Positions 1-7,571 of a DNA stretch of 35,925 nucleotides are shown in pieces. This DNA comes from Verrucomicrobiales bacterium (lineage in GTDB: Bacteria > Verrucomicrobiota > Verrucomicrobiia > Limisphaerales > Palsa-1400), in the NCBI GenBank assembly GCA_003138485.1, contig PLGF01000071.1:10617-46541 (forward strand), read 5' to 3'. The notes under the pieces were generated by a model. It searched no databases. It was given only the letters and a program-made list of their open reading frames with translations, and was not told the DNA's origin. Both the position numbers and the translations under genes were made by a program. Numbering within the stretch: the first letter of the stretch is position 1; every line of letters begins with the position of its first letter.

Positions 1-116
1 CCAGGCGACGGCGGAAGGAGAGGCGAAGCCAAAGTGAGAGATTGAGTTTGCCGAAGGAAAGTGTACCTTCATTGAATATCAAACTGTGCCGGTTTGATGA
101 GACGAGGATTGCGGCC

Positions 117-2039
117 ATGCCCGACGAAGAACAAAAAACAAAGGATGCCTTGGAGCGAAGTTCCAAGCTGCCGGAGGAGATTTTCGGGGCGCACGAGGCC
201 CGCGCCGATTTCCTGAAGTGGAAGCTGGTGCTGGTGGCGGCGCTGGGCGCGGCGGGGTTGGGCATCGGGGATAAATTCGAGCAGGGTCGATTGCTTTTGG
301 CGTTGATTCCCCTGGTCTGCATTTACGCGGATCTTCTATGCACGAACCTGAAGGTGCGGGTCATCGTCATCGGCTCTTTTTACTCGTCCTTTCGCGGGGA
401 TGGTTACGAGCGCTTTGCGCAGCGGAATCGCAAGGTGTTTGATACGGAGGCTTGGGCGTTGCATTATTCAACTTATGTGGTTTGCATCATTTTGACCGGG
501 ATCGGATTATTTTCGCAGACATTCGACGAGCTGTCCTGGCGGATGCCGTTCCCCTGGAAATGGCCCTGGCAATGGCCGGCCAACGATGACCTGATACTGA
601 TTGTCGCGGGATTGGCCGGGCTTTTGCTTTCCGTATATACCAACAAGAGATCGGAACGACTGATTGACGCCTTGGCCCCCCCGGTGGATTCGGATGAGGT
701 TCAAAACATAAAAATGGGCGGCTTGTTGCGCGCGGATTACACGGCCGCCGAGTTGAAGGAATTGTCCAATTTCCTCGCCCAGAAGGGAGTGTTCATCTTC
801 AAGAGTCTGCCCAATGGCCTGTTCGCGGCCTCCGGCTCCGCCGGAGCGAAGGACGTTTCCGGTTATCAATACGTGTGGGTGAGGGACAATGTCCATGTGG
901 CTCATGCCCATTATGTGTGCGGAGATGCGGCGTCAGCGGCCCGTAATATAACCGCATTGATGACCTATTTTCAAAAACACCAGGACCGTTTTCAGAGCAT
1001 CATTGATGACAAGCAAACCGCGAAGGAGAAAAGACTCGCCGCCGATCCGATGAACCGCCCGCACATCCGTTTCGACGGCCGGAACTTGGCGGAAATCAAG
1101 CAGAAGTGGGGGCACGCACAGAATGACGCGCTGGGCTATTTTCTGTGGTGCTACTGCAAGCTGGCGCGGGAAGGGGTGATTCATCCCGACGACAGCCATC
1201 TGAGATGTTTGATTCACTTTCCGCGTTATTTCGATGCGATCAAATACTGGCAGGACGAAGACAGCGGCCATTGGGAGGAAGCGCGCAAGGTTTTGGCGTC
1301 GTCCATCGGAACGGTGATTGCGGGACTGAGGGAATTCGAGTCGTTGTTGGAAAAGAATCCAAGGCTGGCCAGTTTGGCCGCCGACGATTTCAGACTGGAA
1401 TCCGCGTGGCGCAAGAAGCTCCGCGAGGAGGGCGCATCCGCGTTGAAACGGATTCTCCCGTGCGAGTCCGTTGAACCCGAGGAATGTTACCGGCGTTTTG
1501 ACAGCGCGTTGCTCTTTTTGATTTACCCGCTGGAAGTGCTGTCGGGGGCGCAGGCCCAGGCGGTTCTTGAAGACATCAAAACCCATTTGCAGGGCGACTG
1601 CGGCATACGCCGTTATTTGGGAGATTCCTATTGGTTTCCAGATTACAAGAAACACATCTCGAAGTGGAAAAGAACGGGGAACTTCAGCGGCACGACGGAG
1701 GAGCGCGACGCTCACGTTCGTCTCGGCGAAGAAGCGCAATGGTGCATTTTCGATCCGATCATGTCCGTGGTTTACGGGCGGATGTATCTGCTGCGCAAAC
1801 AGGAGGGGAAAACGAAGGAGGCGGGCGAATATCTTCAATTGCAAACAGCCTATTTCAACCGGTCATTGCGCCAGTTGACAATCAAGTCAAAGAACGAAGC
1901 GGGTTACCGCGCTCCAGAGGCGTACTATCTGGAGGACGGCCATTACGTTCCCAACGACCACACCCCGCTCCTTTGGACGCAAGCGAACCTGTGGCTGGCC
2001 GTGAATCAAATGCGGCAAAGCGTAGAAAGCAGAAGCTGA
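117..2039 (+). CDS. Membrane-anchored GH15-like (glucoamylase/phosphorylase-kinase-type) protein
   Basis: About 640 residues. The N-terminal ~180 residues hold four likely membrane segments (about 35-53, 59-76, 118-134, 158-174). The rest resembles the alpha/alpha-toroid glycoside hydrolase 15 / phosphorylase kinase regulatory family: YVWVRDNVH near 252, WGHAQNDALGYF near 332, EEAQWCIFDP near 538 and a C-terminal DHTPLLWTQANLW near 615 are family-like signatures. Family members act on alpha-linked glucans or sense them; the substrate here is unknown and I could not confirm both catalytic carboxylates. Start: the frame is open from a TTG at 42, but the ATG at 117 has AGGA eight bases upstream and is preferred. 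Fusion of this fold to a membrane domain is unusual. A glycan hydrolase or a membrane sensor are both possible. Confidence 0.72.
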   Translation: MPDEEQKTKDALERSSKLPEEIFGAHEARADFLKWKLVLVAALGAAGLGIGDKFEQGRLLLALIPLVCIYADLLCTNLKVRVIVIGSFYSSFRGDGYERFAQRNRKVFDTEAWALHYSTYVVCIILTGIGLFSQTFDELSWRMPFPWKWPWQWPANDDLILIVAGLAGLLLSVYTNKRSERLIDALAPPVDSDEVQNIKMGGLLRADYTAAELKELSNFLAQKGVFIFKSLPNGLFAASGSAGAKDVSGYQYVWVRDNVHVAHAHYVCGDAASAARNITALMTYFQKHQDRFQSIIDDKQTAKEKRLAADPMNRPHIRFDGRNLAEIKQKWGHAQNDALGYFLWCYCKLAREGVIHPDDSHLRCLIHFPRYFDAIKYWQDEDSGHWEEARKVLASSIGTVIAGLREFESLLEKNPRLASLAADDFRLESAWRKKLREEGASALKRILPCESVEPEECYRRFDSALLFLIYPLEVLSGAQAQAVLEDIKTHLQGDCGIRRYLGDSYWFPDYKKHISKWKRTGNFSGTTEERDAHVRLGEEAQWCIFDPIMSVVYGRMYLLRKQEGKTKEAGEYLQLQTAYFNRSLRQLTIKSKNEAGYRAPEAYYLEDGHYVPNDHTPLLWTQANLWLAVNQMRQSVESRS

Positions 2040-2089
2040 ACGGATGATTTCGGGCTGTTCTTTTGAGGGGCATCAAATAGAATGGCGGC

Positions 2090-3160
2090 ATGAGAGAGGC
2101 ATCGCTTCAATTCCTGGAACGTCTGATCAATACGCCCAGCCCTTCGGGGCATGAGGCCCGCGGGCAACGGGTCTGGCTGGATTATGTCGCGCCGTTCGCG
2201 GACGAGACGTTCAGCGACGCCTATGGGAACACGGTGGCTGTCCTGAACAAAGGCGGCTCGCCGCGCCTGATGCTCGCCGCGCACGCGGATGAGATCTCGA
2301 TGGTGGTCAATTTTATCAGTGAAGAGGGGTATGTTTATGTGCGGAAAATGGGCGGGGTGGATCCGGCGATCACCAAGGCGCAAAGGGTGGTGATCCAGAG
2401 CCGGGGCGGCCCGGTCAAAGGGGTGGTGGGCAATGTGGCGCCGCATTTGATGAAGGCCGACCCGGAGCGGAAGGCGCCGAAGATCGAGGATTTGTTCGTG
2501 GATATCGGGGCGCGGAACCGCAAGGAGGCGGAGAAGCTGATCCGGGTTGGCGACCCGATTACGCTGACCGACCAATTTGAACTGCTGCGCAACGGACTGG
2601 CGGTGGCGCGCGCGTTCGACAATCGAGTGGGGACATTCGCGGTGGCGGAGGCGCTGCGGCAATTGAGCGAGGAGAAGGGCAAGCTGCAGGCGGAGGTGAT
2701 GGCGGTATCGAACATCATGGAGGAAGTGGGGCTGCTGGGAGCGCGGCAAATTGCTTACACGCTCAAACCGGATGTGGCGCTGGTGGTCGATGTGACGCAC
2801 GCGACGGATTATCCGACGGTCAGCCAGCAACAGCACGGTGACGTGAAGATCGGCCGGGGGCCGACGCTGACGCACGGGGGCTGCAATCATCCCGAAGTGG
2901 TCGCGCGGCTGGAAGCAGTGGCCAAGGGGCGGAAGATCAAGTTGCAGCACGAAGCGATGTCCGGCAGCAGCGGGACTGACACGGACGTTATATTTTGGAC
3001 GCGGGGCGGAATTCCGAGCGCGCTGATCAGTTTGCCCGACCGTTATATGCACTCGCCGGTCGAGGTGGTCAGCCTGGATGACCTGGAGCAGATACCGCCG
3101 CTGCTGGCCGGGTTCGCTCGGTCCCTGAAGAAGGGGGAGGAGTTCAAGGTGCGGATTTAG
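2090..3160 (+). CDS. M42 family metallopeptidase (glutamyl/deblocking aminopeptidase type)
   Basis: A 356-residue cytosolic dinuclear-metal aminopeptidase of the M42 family, which trims N-terminal residues from peptides and forms tetrahedral dodecamers in characterised members. The complete active site is visible: AHADEI (ligand H65, D67), AFDNRVG (bridging D177), EEVG (catalytic E211, ligand E212), DVTHA (D234) and RYMHSPVEV (H321). SGSSGTDTD near 291-299 is also typical. Length fits the family (~350 aa). No strong Shine-Dalgarno site precedes the ATG. It lies 50 bp after the GH15-like gene on the same strand and may be cotranscribed, though the functions are not obviously linked. Older annotations sometimes call this family endoglucanase. 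Confidence 0.93.
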   Translation: MREASLQFLERLINTPSPSGHEARGQRVWLDYVAPFADETFSDAYGNTVAVLNKGGSPRLMLAAHADEISMVVNFISEEGYVYVRKMGGVDPAITKAQRVVIQSRGGPVKGVVGNVAPHLMKADPERKAPKIEDLFVDIGARNRKEAEKLIRVGDPITLTDQFELLRNGLAVARAFDNRVGTFAVAEALRQLSEEKGKLQAEVMAVSNIMEEVGLLGARQIAYTLKPDVALVVDVTHATDYPTVSQQQHGDVKIGRGPTLTHGGCNHPEVVARLEAVAKGRKIKLQHEAMSGSSGTDTDVIFWTRGGIPSALISLPDRYMHSPVEVVSLDDLEQIPPLLAGFARSLKKGEEFKVRI

Positions 3161-3169
3161 TAGTGATTG

Positions 3170-3231
3170 GCCGCCTGGATGCCAGGAAATGGGTGTTCCC
3201 CGGTTTCTTTCCTGCTTGCGCAAGAGGCGGC
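3170..3231 (+). terminator. Two-tier stem-loop after the M42 peptidase gene
   Basis: An outer stem GCCGCCT (3170-3176) / AGGCGGC (3225-3231) encloses an inner stem CAGGAAA (3183-3189) / TTTCCTG (3208-3214). It begins 10 bp after the stop codon. No T-tract follows, so it is not a classical intrinsic terminator; it may be an RNA 3'-end-stabilising structure. Confidence 0.35.
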
Positions 3232-3297
3232 TCCCTGCCACGTATTGGTAGTTGCATTAAGAGGGCAACGCGCGTCAGTCCTGCCAGGAGGCGGCGG

Positions 3298-3325
3298 TTG
3301 ACCAGAAGAGAAAGCAGAATATAAA
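3298..3325 (+). promoter_or_regulatory. Sigma-70-like -35/-10 pair immediately before the DUF6600 gene
   Basis: TTGACC (3298-3303) and TATAAA (3320-3325) are separated by 16 bp. The -10 box ends one base before the assigned ATG, so a normal transcription start would fall just inside the gene. Either the match is fortuitous, the real promoter is upstream, or translation begins elsewhere. Confidence 0.3.
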
Positions 3326-3326
3326 T

Positions 3327-5411
3327 ATGAACAATTCCATTGTTGGAAAGAGTTGTAGATTAAGCATTTGGGCCGCTGCCGCCGTGGCGCTGGCCGTGCT
3401 GGGGAGCGCGACGATTTGCCGCGCCCAAACGGCGGCTGCCGCCGTCTCGCAGGATTTGCAGGAGATTGTGAAGTTCACCCAAGCCAAGATGAGCGATGAC
3501 GTCATAGTTTCCTATATCAAGAACTCGGGGAAGGCTTACAACCTGAGCGCCGACGATATGCTTTATTTGAACAGCCAAGGCGTCTCGCAACCGGTCTTGA
3601 GCGCGTTGCTTGCCGCCAAACCGTCCGCGCCTGCCGCTCCCGCGCCGGTCGTGGCTCCCACGCCGCCGCCCGCAGCGCCCGCCCCCACGCCGCCGCCGGC
3701 AGTGCCGCCGATGGCCGCTCCGGCTTACGCTCCGCCGCCGGGGTTTTCTGAGAGCTTTGCCGCAGAACCGGGGCTGAATGCGGGGTTGTGGACGACTCAG
3801 TCGGGTGTGCTGGCGAGCCTGGCTGCTGTGCGTGGCGCTTCGTTTATTTCGCCGTACCTGGCCTTCGGACCGGCGGGAATGCAGATGTCGGGAGCGAGCG
3901 TGTTCCGTCAGATTACGGGAGTGCAGTCAGTGGGCAGCTATGTGGCGCCTTTCACGCTAACGGCAACGGTATCCGGCGGCGCGGAGTTGGCGGTTCCGTT
4001 CGAGGTTTATTTGGTGAGCGCGGATTTGCGGCAATGGTTGAGCCTGGCCGGGCACTTGGGCGGGGCTGGCAGACGCGAGGGTGACATTCGTTTGGGGGGC
4101 GGGCTTCCGGGATTCCGTGGAAGTGTGAACATTCCGCTGGGCGAGAGGCGTTCGCCGGAACACGGGGTCTGGATCAATTACACGGGGAGCGCCCTGCCGA
4201 TTTCCGCATTGGGCGTGAAGATTTTTGAAGAGCCGCGCGCCGGCGTTCCGTACGCGATCCAAATGACGGTCGGCGCGGACGGCGTGGGATCGGTGGCTTT
4301 CCTAAGCCCGGATGGGATGACGCTGGGAGTGCGCGGTGGTCTGCCCGTGGGCAACGGACCGTTCAACGTGGTGCTGGCCAGCCGCGACGGAGCGGCATCC
4401 GCGAATTGGAACTCGGTGCAGTTGACGCCGCTGGCCCCCCCGGTGGCGGTGGTTCCGACGGTGGCTCCGGCAACGCCGACGTTTGATTACTTCCAAGGGC
4501 AACTGAGTCCTTACGGACGATGGATTGACGTGCCGGGAATCGGAGCGGCCTGGGTGCCGGCCGAAGCGTCCAATCCGTTGTGGCGTCCGTATTTCGACGC
4601 GGGGCATTGGGAATACACGGATGCGGGTTGGTTCTGGCAATCGGATTATCCCTGGGGAGAAATAGCGTTTCACTATGGGCGTTGGATCAACGACGCGCGG
4701 ACGGGGTTCGTGTGGGCCTGGGCGCCGGCCTACGACTGGGCGCCTTCCTGGGTGGCCTGGCGTTACGCGGAGGCCGACGGCTACATGGGCTGGGCGCCGT
4801 TGCCGTGGGAAGCGCGCTACGAAGCGGGGGTCGGCCTGACCTTCCGTGGAGGCGTGGCCGTGGACATTGATTTTGGACTGGGGATGGATGCGTTTGTCTT
4901 CGTGGGCCGGGACCATTTTGGGGAGCGTGATTACCACGGGTTCATGGCGGACCGGGAGCGTGTGCGCGTGTTCTATGGCCGCAGCGAGGTTCATAACGGC
5001 TATCGCATGGATCATGGCCGGTTCGTGGCCGATGGCTGGGGCCGCGAGCGGGTGGCCGCTTTCACGCATCGTGAAATTGTCGTCCGCCAGGCGCATGAGA
5101 TGCGCCAGGCTGAGGAACATCATAACTTGGAAGCCCGCCGCGATGAACGCGCCCGCGTGGCCGCGCACCCCGAACAGCGTGCCGCCGCACGGCCTGAGGA
5201 ACGCGGCGCTACACGGCCTGAAGAACGTGGCGTTGCGCGGCCTGAAGAGCGTGGCGCCGCACGGCCGGAAGAACGTGCCACCGCACGGCCCGAAGAACGT
5301 GGCACTGCTCCAGGCGGCACTCGTGCGGGAGCCATTCCGCCAACTGCCAGGAAACCGGCGGCCAATTCCAAGGAAACCGATAAAGAAAACAAGCCTGACA
5401 ACGGAAAGTAG
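3327..5411 (+). CDS. Exported DUF6600-type protein with Pro-rich linker and ARPEERGx repeats
   Basis: A 694-residue secreted or periplasmic protein. A signal peptide spans residues 1-34 (hydrophobic core then CRA before QTAAA). Residues about 45-95 form a small helical module (KMSDDVIVSYIKNSG). A Pro/Ala-rich linker follows, then a beta-rich region (about 145-375) that may be a jelly-roll. From about 386 comes a tryptophan-rich domain with the pattern LSPYGRWIDVPG, HWEYTDAGWFWQSDYPWG, FHYGRWI and MGWAPLPW, which I recognise as DUF6600-like. The tail is highly charged, with six eight-residue repeats (613-660) and a Lys/Asn-rich end. Function is unknown for the family; an envelope or extracellular structural role is inference. 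The next gene on this strand is more than 300 bp away, beyond a palindromic element. Confidence 0.8.
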   Translation: MNNSIVGKSCRLSIWAAAAVALAVLGSATICRAQTAAAAVSQDLQEIVKFTQAKMSDDVIVSYIKNSGKAYNLSADDMLYLNSQGVSQPVLSALLAAKPSAPAAPAPVVAPTPPPAAPAPTPPPAVPPMAAPAYAPPPGFSESFAAEPGLNAGLWTTQSGVLASLAAVRGASFISPYLAFGPAGMQMSGASVFRQITGVQSVGSYVAPFTLTATVSGGAELAVPFEVYLVSADLRQWLSLAGHLGGAGRREGDIRLGGGLPGFRGSVNIPLGERRSPEHGVWINYTGSALPISALGVKIFEEPRAGVPYAIQMTVGADGVGSVAFLSPDGMTLGVRGGLPVGNGPFNVVLASRDGAASANWNSVQLTPLAPPVAVVPTVAPATPTFDYFQGQLSPYGRWIDVPGIGAAWVPAEASNPLWRPYFDAGHWEYTDAGWFWQSDYPWGEIAFHYGRWINDARTGFVWAWAPAYDWAPSWVAWRYAEADGYMGWAPLPWEARYEAGVGLTFRGGVAVDIDFGLGMDAFVFVGRDHFGERDYHGFMADRERVRVFYGRSEVHNGYRMDHGRFVADGWGRERVAAFTHREIVVRQAHEMRQAEEHHNLEARRDERARVAAHPEQRAAARPEERGATRPEERGVARPEERGAARPEERATARPEERGTAPGGTRAGAIPPTARKPAANSKETDKENKPDNGK
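5163..5306 (+). repeat. Six tandem 24-bp coding repeats (ARPEERGx)
   Basis: Six in-frame 24-bp units encode AHPEQRAA, ARPEERGA, TRPEERGV, ARPEERGA, ARPEERAT and ARPEERGT. The first unit is degenerate. The units differ at synonymous positions (for example GAG/GAA, CGC/CGT), so the array is not a very recent expansion. Copy number could vary between strains. Confidence 0.92.
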
Positions 5412-5428
5412 CGTCCGAGCCGCCGGGC

Positions 5429-5638
5429 GCATCTCACCTTTGTCGAGCTTTTCCTGTGTTCGTGGCCAAAGCGGCGCTGTCGCGCCGCACTCCAAGACGC
5501 TCCGCGTTCAGGGTGCGCTCTCATTCCGCCGACAGGTTTTGGAGTGCAGCACCGCTCTGCGGTGCAGCCCAACAATTTGTTCCGTCTGCGCGACAGCGCC
5601 GCTTTCAAACACAGGAAAGCTCGACAAAGGTGAGATGC
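5429..5638. repeat. 210-bp palindromic intergenic element (MITE/REP-like)
   Basis: The stretch between the DUF6600 and APC genes is dominated by a long inverted repeat. The outer arms share 20 exact bases (GCATCTCACCTTTGTCGAGC from 5429, and its complement ending at 5638), then a T-run differing by one base and CCTGTGTT. Further in, a 15-bp perfect pair is at 5471-5485 and 5588-5602. Nearer the centre are GCACTCCAA/TTGGAGTGC-type arms (5488-5501 and 5535-5547) and a small hairpin GCACCGC-TCT-GCGGTGC (5549-5565). No protein is encoded. The structure suits a non-autonomous mobile or REP-like element; the RNA would fold into a long hairpin. Bases 5639-5720 show nothing I can support. Confidence 0.85.
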
Positions 5639-5720
5639 ACCCCGCCAGTTTCGCTTAATAGTACTTGAAGTTACCGGCTGAACAATCTAGCTATTGGGCC
5701 GATGAATCGCGCTCAATTCG

Positions 5721-7571
5721 ATGATCGTTGCAGGTAACACGAGGCGGCCACGCAATGTGGATACGCCCCGCGCCGCCGCCATTCTTTATGGCGATTGGGG
5801 TACCAGCAAAGCCTACGTCATCGGCTTGGCCTTTGCCGTGGGCGGCTACAGTTCCTTCTGGCTTATCGCCGCGATGTGCCTGCTGACCGCGTTGGTCGGC
5901 GTGAATTACATGGCCATCTGCCGCCACTACCCGGACGGCGGCGGGGTTTACGCCAGTGTGCGCCATCGGTCGGAGATTATTTCCATTGTCGGCGCATTCC
6001 TCCTGATAGCCGATTATATCGTAACGGCGGCGTTGAGCGCGCTGTCGGCTTTTGATTATTTGGGCTTTTCGCATCCGGCGTTGTGCGCGGGAGGGGCGAT
6101 TCTGATCATAGGGATGCTCAACATCTTTGGGCCGCGCAGTACTGGCGGGCTGGCATTCCTGGTGTCCGTGCCGGCTGCATTGGTGGTGGTGGCGCTGGCG
6201 GTGTTCAGCATTCCGCATTTGGGGCAGGCCGTGCAGAACTTGCAACCGCTCAGCGGCGGTTTCTTCAAGAATTGGAAGGGGTTTGTCGGCGTTGTGCTGG
6301 CGTTGTCCGGCGTCGAGGCGATAGCCAATTCGACCGGCGTGATGAAACTCAATGCCGGTTCGAGCGAGGCCAAGCCGAATGTTTCCCGGACCTCCACTCC
6401 GGCGATTTTGTGGGTGATGCTCGAGGTGTGCATTTTCACCGCGCTGCTCGGACTGGCGATGCATGCGTTGGGCGGGCTGACGATCAACAGCGCCGACCCG
6501 CATAATCCCGACGTGGATGCGCCAGGCCATCCCGGCGTGCGGGATTACATGCTGCGCTACATGGGACAAGTGTATGTCGGCGGTGCGTTGGGACCGCTGG
6601 CCGGCCATATTGCGGGCTGGGCGGTGAGCATCGTGTTTTTCCTGCTGCTCCTCTCGGCAGTGAACACCGCGATTGTGGACTTGGTGGCTATTTCGTTTTT
6701 GATGTCGCGGGACGGCGAGCTGCCGCCGCAATTTCAACGGCTCAACCAGTTTGGAGTGCCGAACCTGGGGCTGATCGTGGCGACCGTCATTCCTGCCGTC
6801 ATGGTGGTGGCGATCAGCGACATGGGCGGGTTGGCGGAACTCTATGCCGTTGGCGTGGTGGGCGCCATCGCCACCAACCTGGGGGCGTGCAGCACGGATG
6901 GGAAGTTGGGGCTGGCGCGGTGGGAACGGTATCTGATGTTCGTCACCTTCCTGATCATGCTCGGGATCGAACTTTCGCTTTTTGTGGATAAAGCTTCGGC
7001 GCGGGTTTTTGCCTTTACCGTGCTGGCGGTCGGGTTGGTGTTGCGCGGCCTGGCGGGCGAGGTCGCCACCCGGCAAAAGGCCGCAGCCATCGCGGCGGCG
7101 GCGCGCGCGGCCAGTTTGCCGCCCACCACCAATCCTCCTTTATTCGCTGTCAAACCCAAGGAAGTCTCCGGCCCGCCAATGATGTGCGCGATTCGCGGGC
7201 TGGGCAAAACGCTTGATTTCGCCATCGACGAGGCGCGGCAGACGGACCGTCCCCTGTACCTGCTATTTGTGAGGTCGTTGCCGGCGCTGACGGAGGCGGA
7301 TTACAAGCGCAAATGGCAGGAAGACGAGGAAGCGCGGACGGTGTTTCTGGAGGCCCGAAAGAAAGCGGAGGGGCATCCGGTGTTCCCGTGTTACGCCGTG
7401 AGCGATTCCGTGGCGCACACGATTGTGGATATTACGGCCACCATGGGGGCCTCTTACTTGATCTTGGGCGCGCCGGAACGGAAAGGCCTGGCCTACCTGC
7501 TGCGCGGCAATATCATCCGCGACATATCAGACAACCTGCCCGATGACATTCACATGCTGGTCTATGCGTGA
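5721..7571 (+). CDS. APC-superfamily permease with C-terminal UspA-like domain
   Basis: A 616-residue inner-membrane transporter. Residues 1 to about 445 carry roughly twelve hydrophobic segments with the amino acid-polyamine-organocation layout, including an early glycine-rich helix (AVGGYSSFW), RHYPDGGGVYASV near 75 and ALSGVEAIANSTGV in the sixth-helix region. After a soluble Ala-rich linker, residues about 480-616 form an alpha/beta domain ending in LILGAPERKGLAYLLRGNII, close to the glycine-rich nucleotide-binding end of universal stress proteins. APC-UspA fusions are known; the soluble domain is thought to regulate transport. The substrate cannot be read from the sequence. No clear ribosome-binding site precedes the ATG. 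Its stop codon overlaps the convergent ispG end by 10 bp. Confidence 0.85.
   Translation: MIVAGNTRRPRNVDTPRAAAILYGDWGTSKAYVIGLAFAVGGYSSFWLIAAMCLLTALVGVNYMAICRHYPDGGGVYASVRHRSEIISIVGAFLLIADYIVTAALSALSAFDYLGFSHPALCAGGAILIIGMLNIFGPRSTGGLAFLVSVPAALVVVALAVFSIPHLGQAVQNLQPLSGGFFKNWKGFVGVVLALSGVEAIANSTGVMKLNAGSSEAKPNVSRTSTPAILWVMLEVCIFTALLGLAMHALGGLTINSADPHNPDVDAPGHPGVRDYMLRYMGQVYVGGALGPLAGHIAGWAVSIVFFLLLLSAVNTAIVDLVAISFLMSRDGELPPQFQRLNQFGVPNLGLIVATVIPAVMVVAISDMGGLAELYAVGVVGAIATNLGACSTDGKLGLARWERYLMFVTFLIMLGIELSLFVDKASARVFAFTVLAVGLVLRGLAGEVATRQKAAAIAAAARAASLPPTTNPPLFAVKPKEVSGPPMMCAIRGLGKTLDFAIDEARQTDRPLYLLFVRSLPALTEADYKRKWQEDEEARTVFLEARKKAEGHPVFPCYAVSDSVAHTIVDITATMGASYLILGAPERKGLAYLLRGNIIRDISDNLPDDIHMLVYA

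Noticed and set aside
2006-3241. 411-codon minus-strand open frame opposite the M42 peptidase gene
   Set aside because: It mirrors a gene with an intact active site, is rich in Arg/His/Pro as expected of a GC-rich shadow, and has no recognisable domain.
5429-5638. CRISPR or riboswitch in the 5.4-5.7 kb gap
   Set aside because: The repeats are inverted, not regularly spaced direct repeats, and no known riboswitch pattern is visible; a palindromic element explains the structure.
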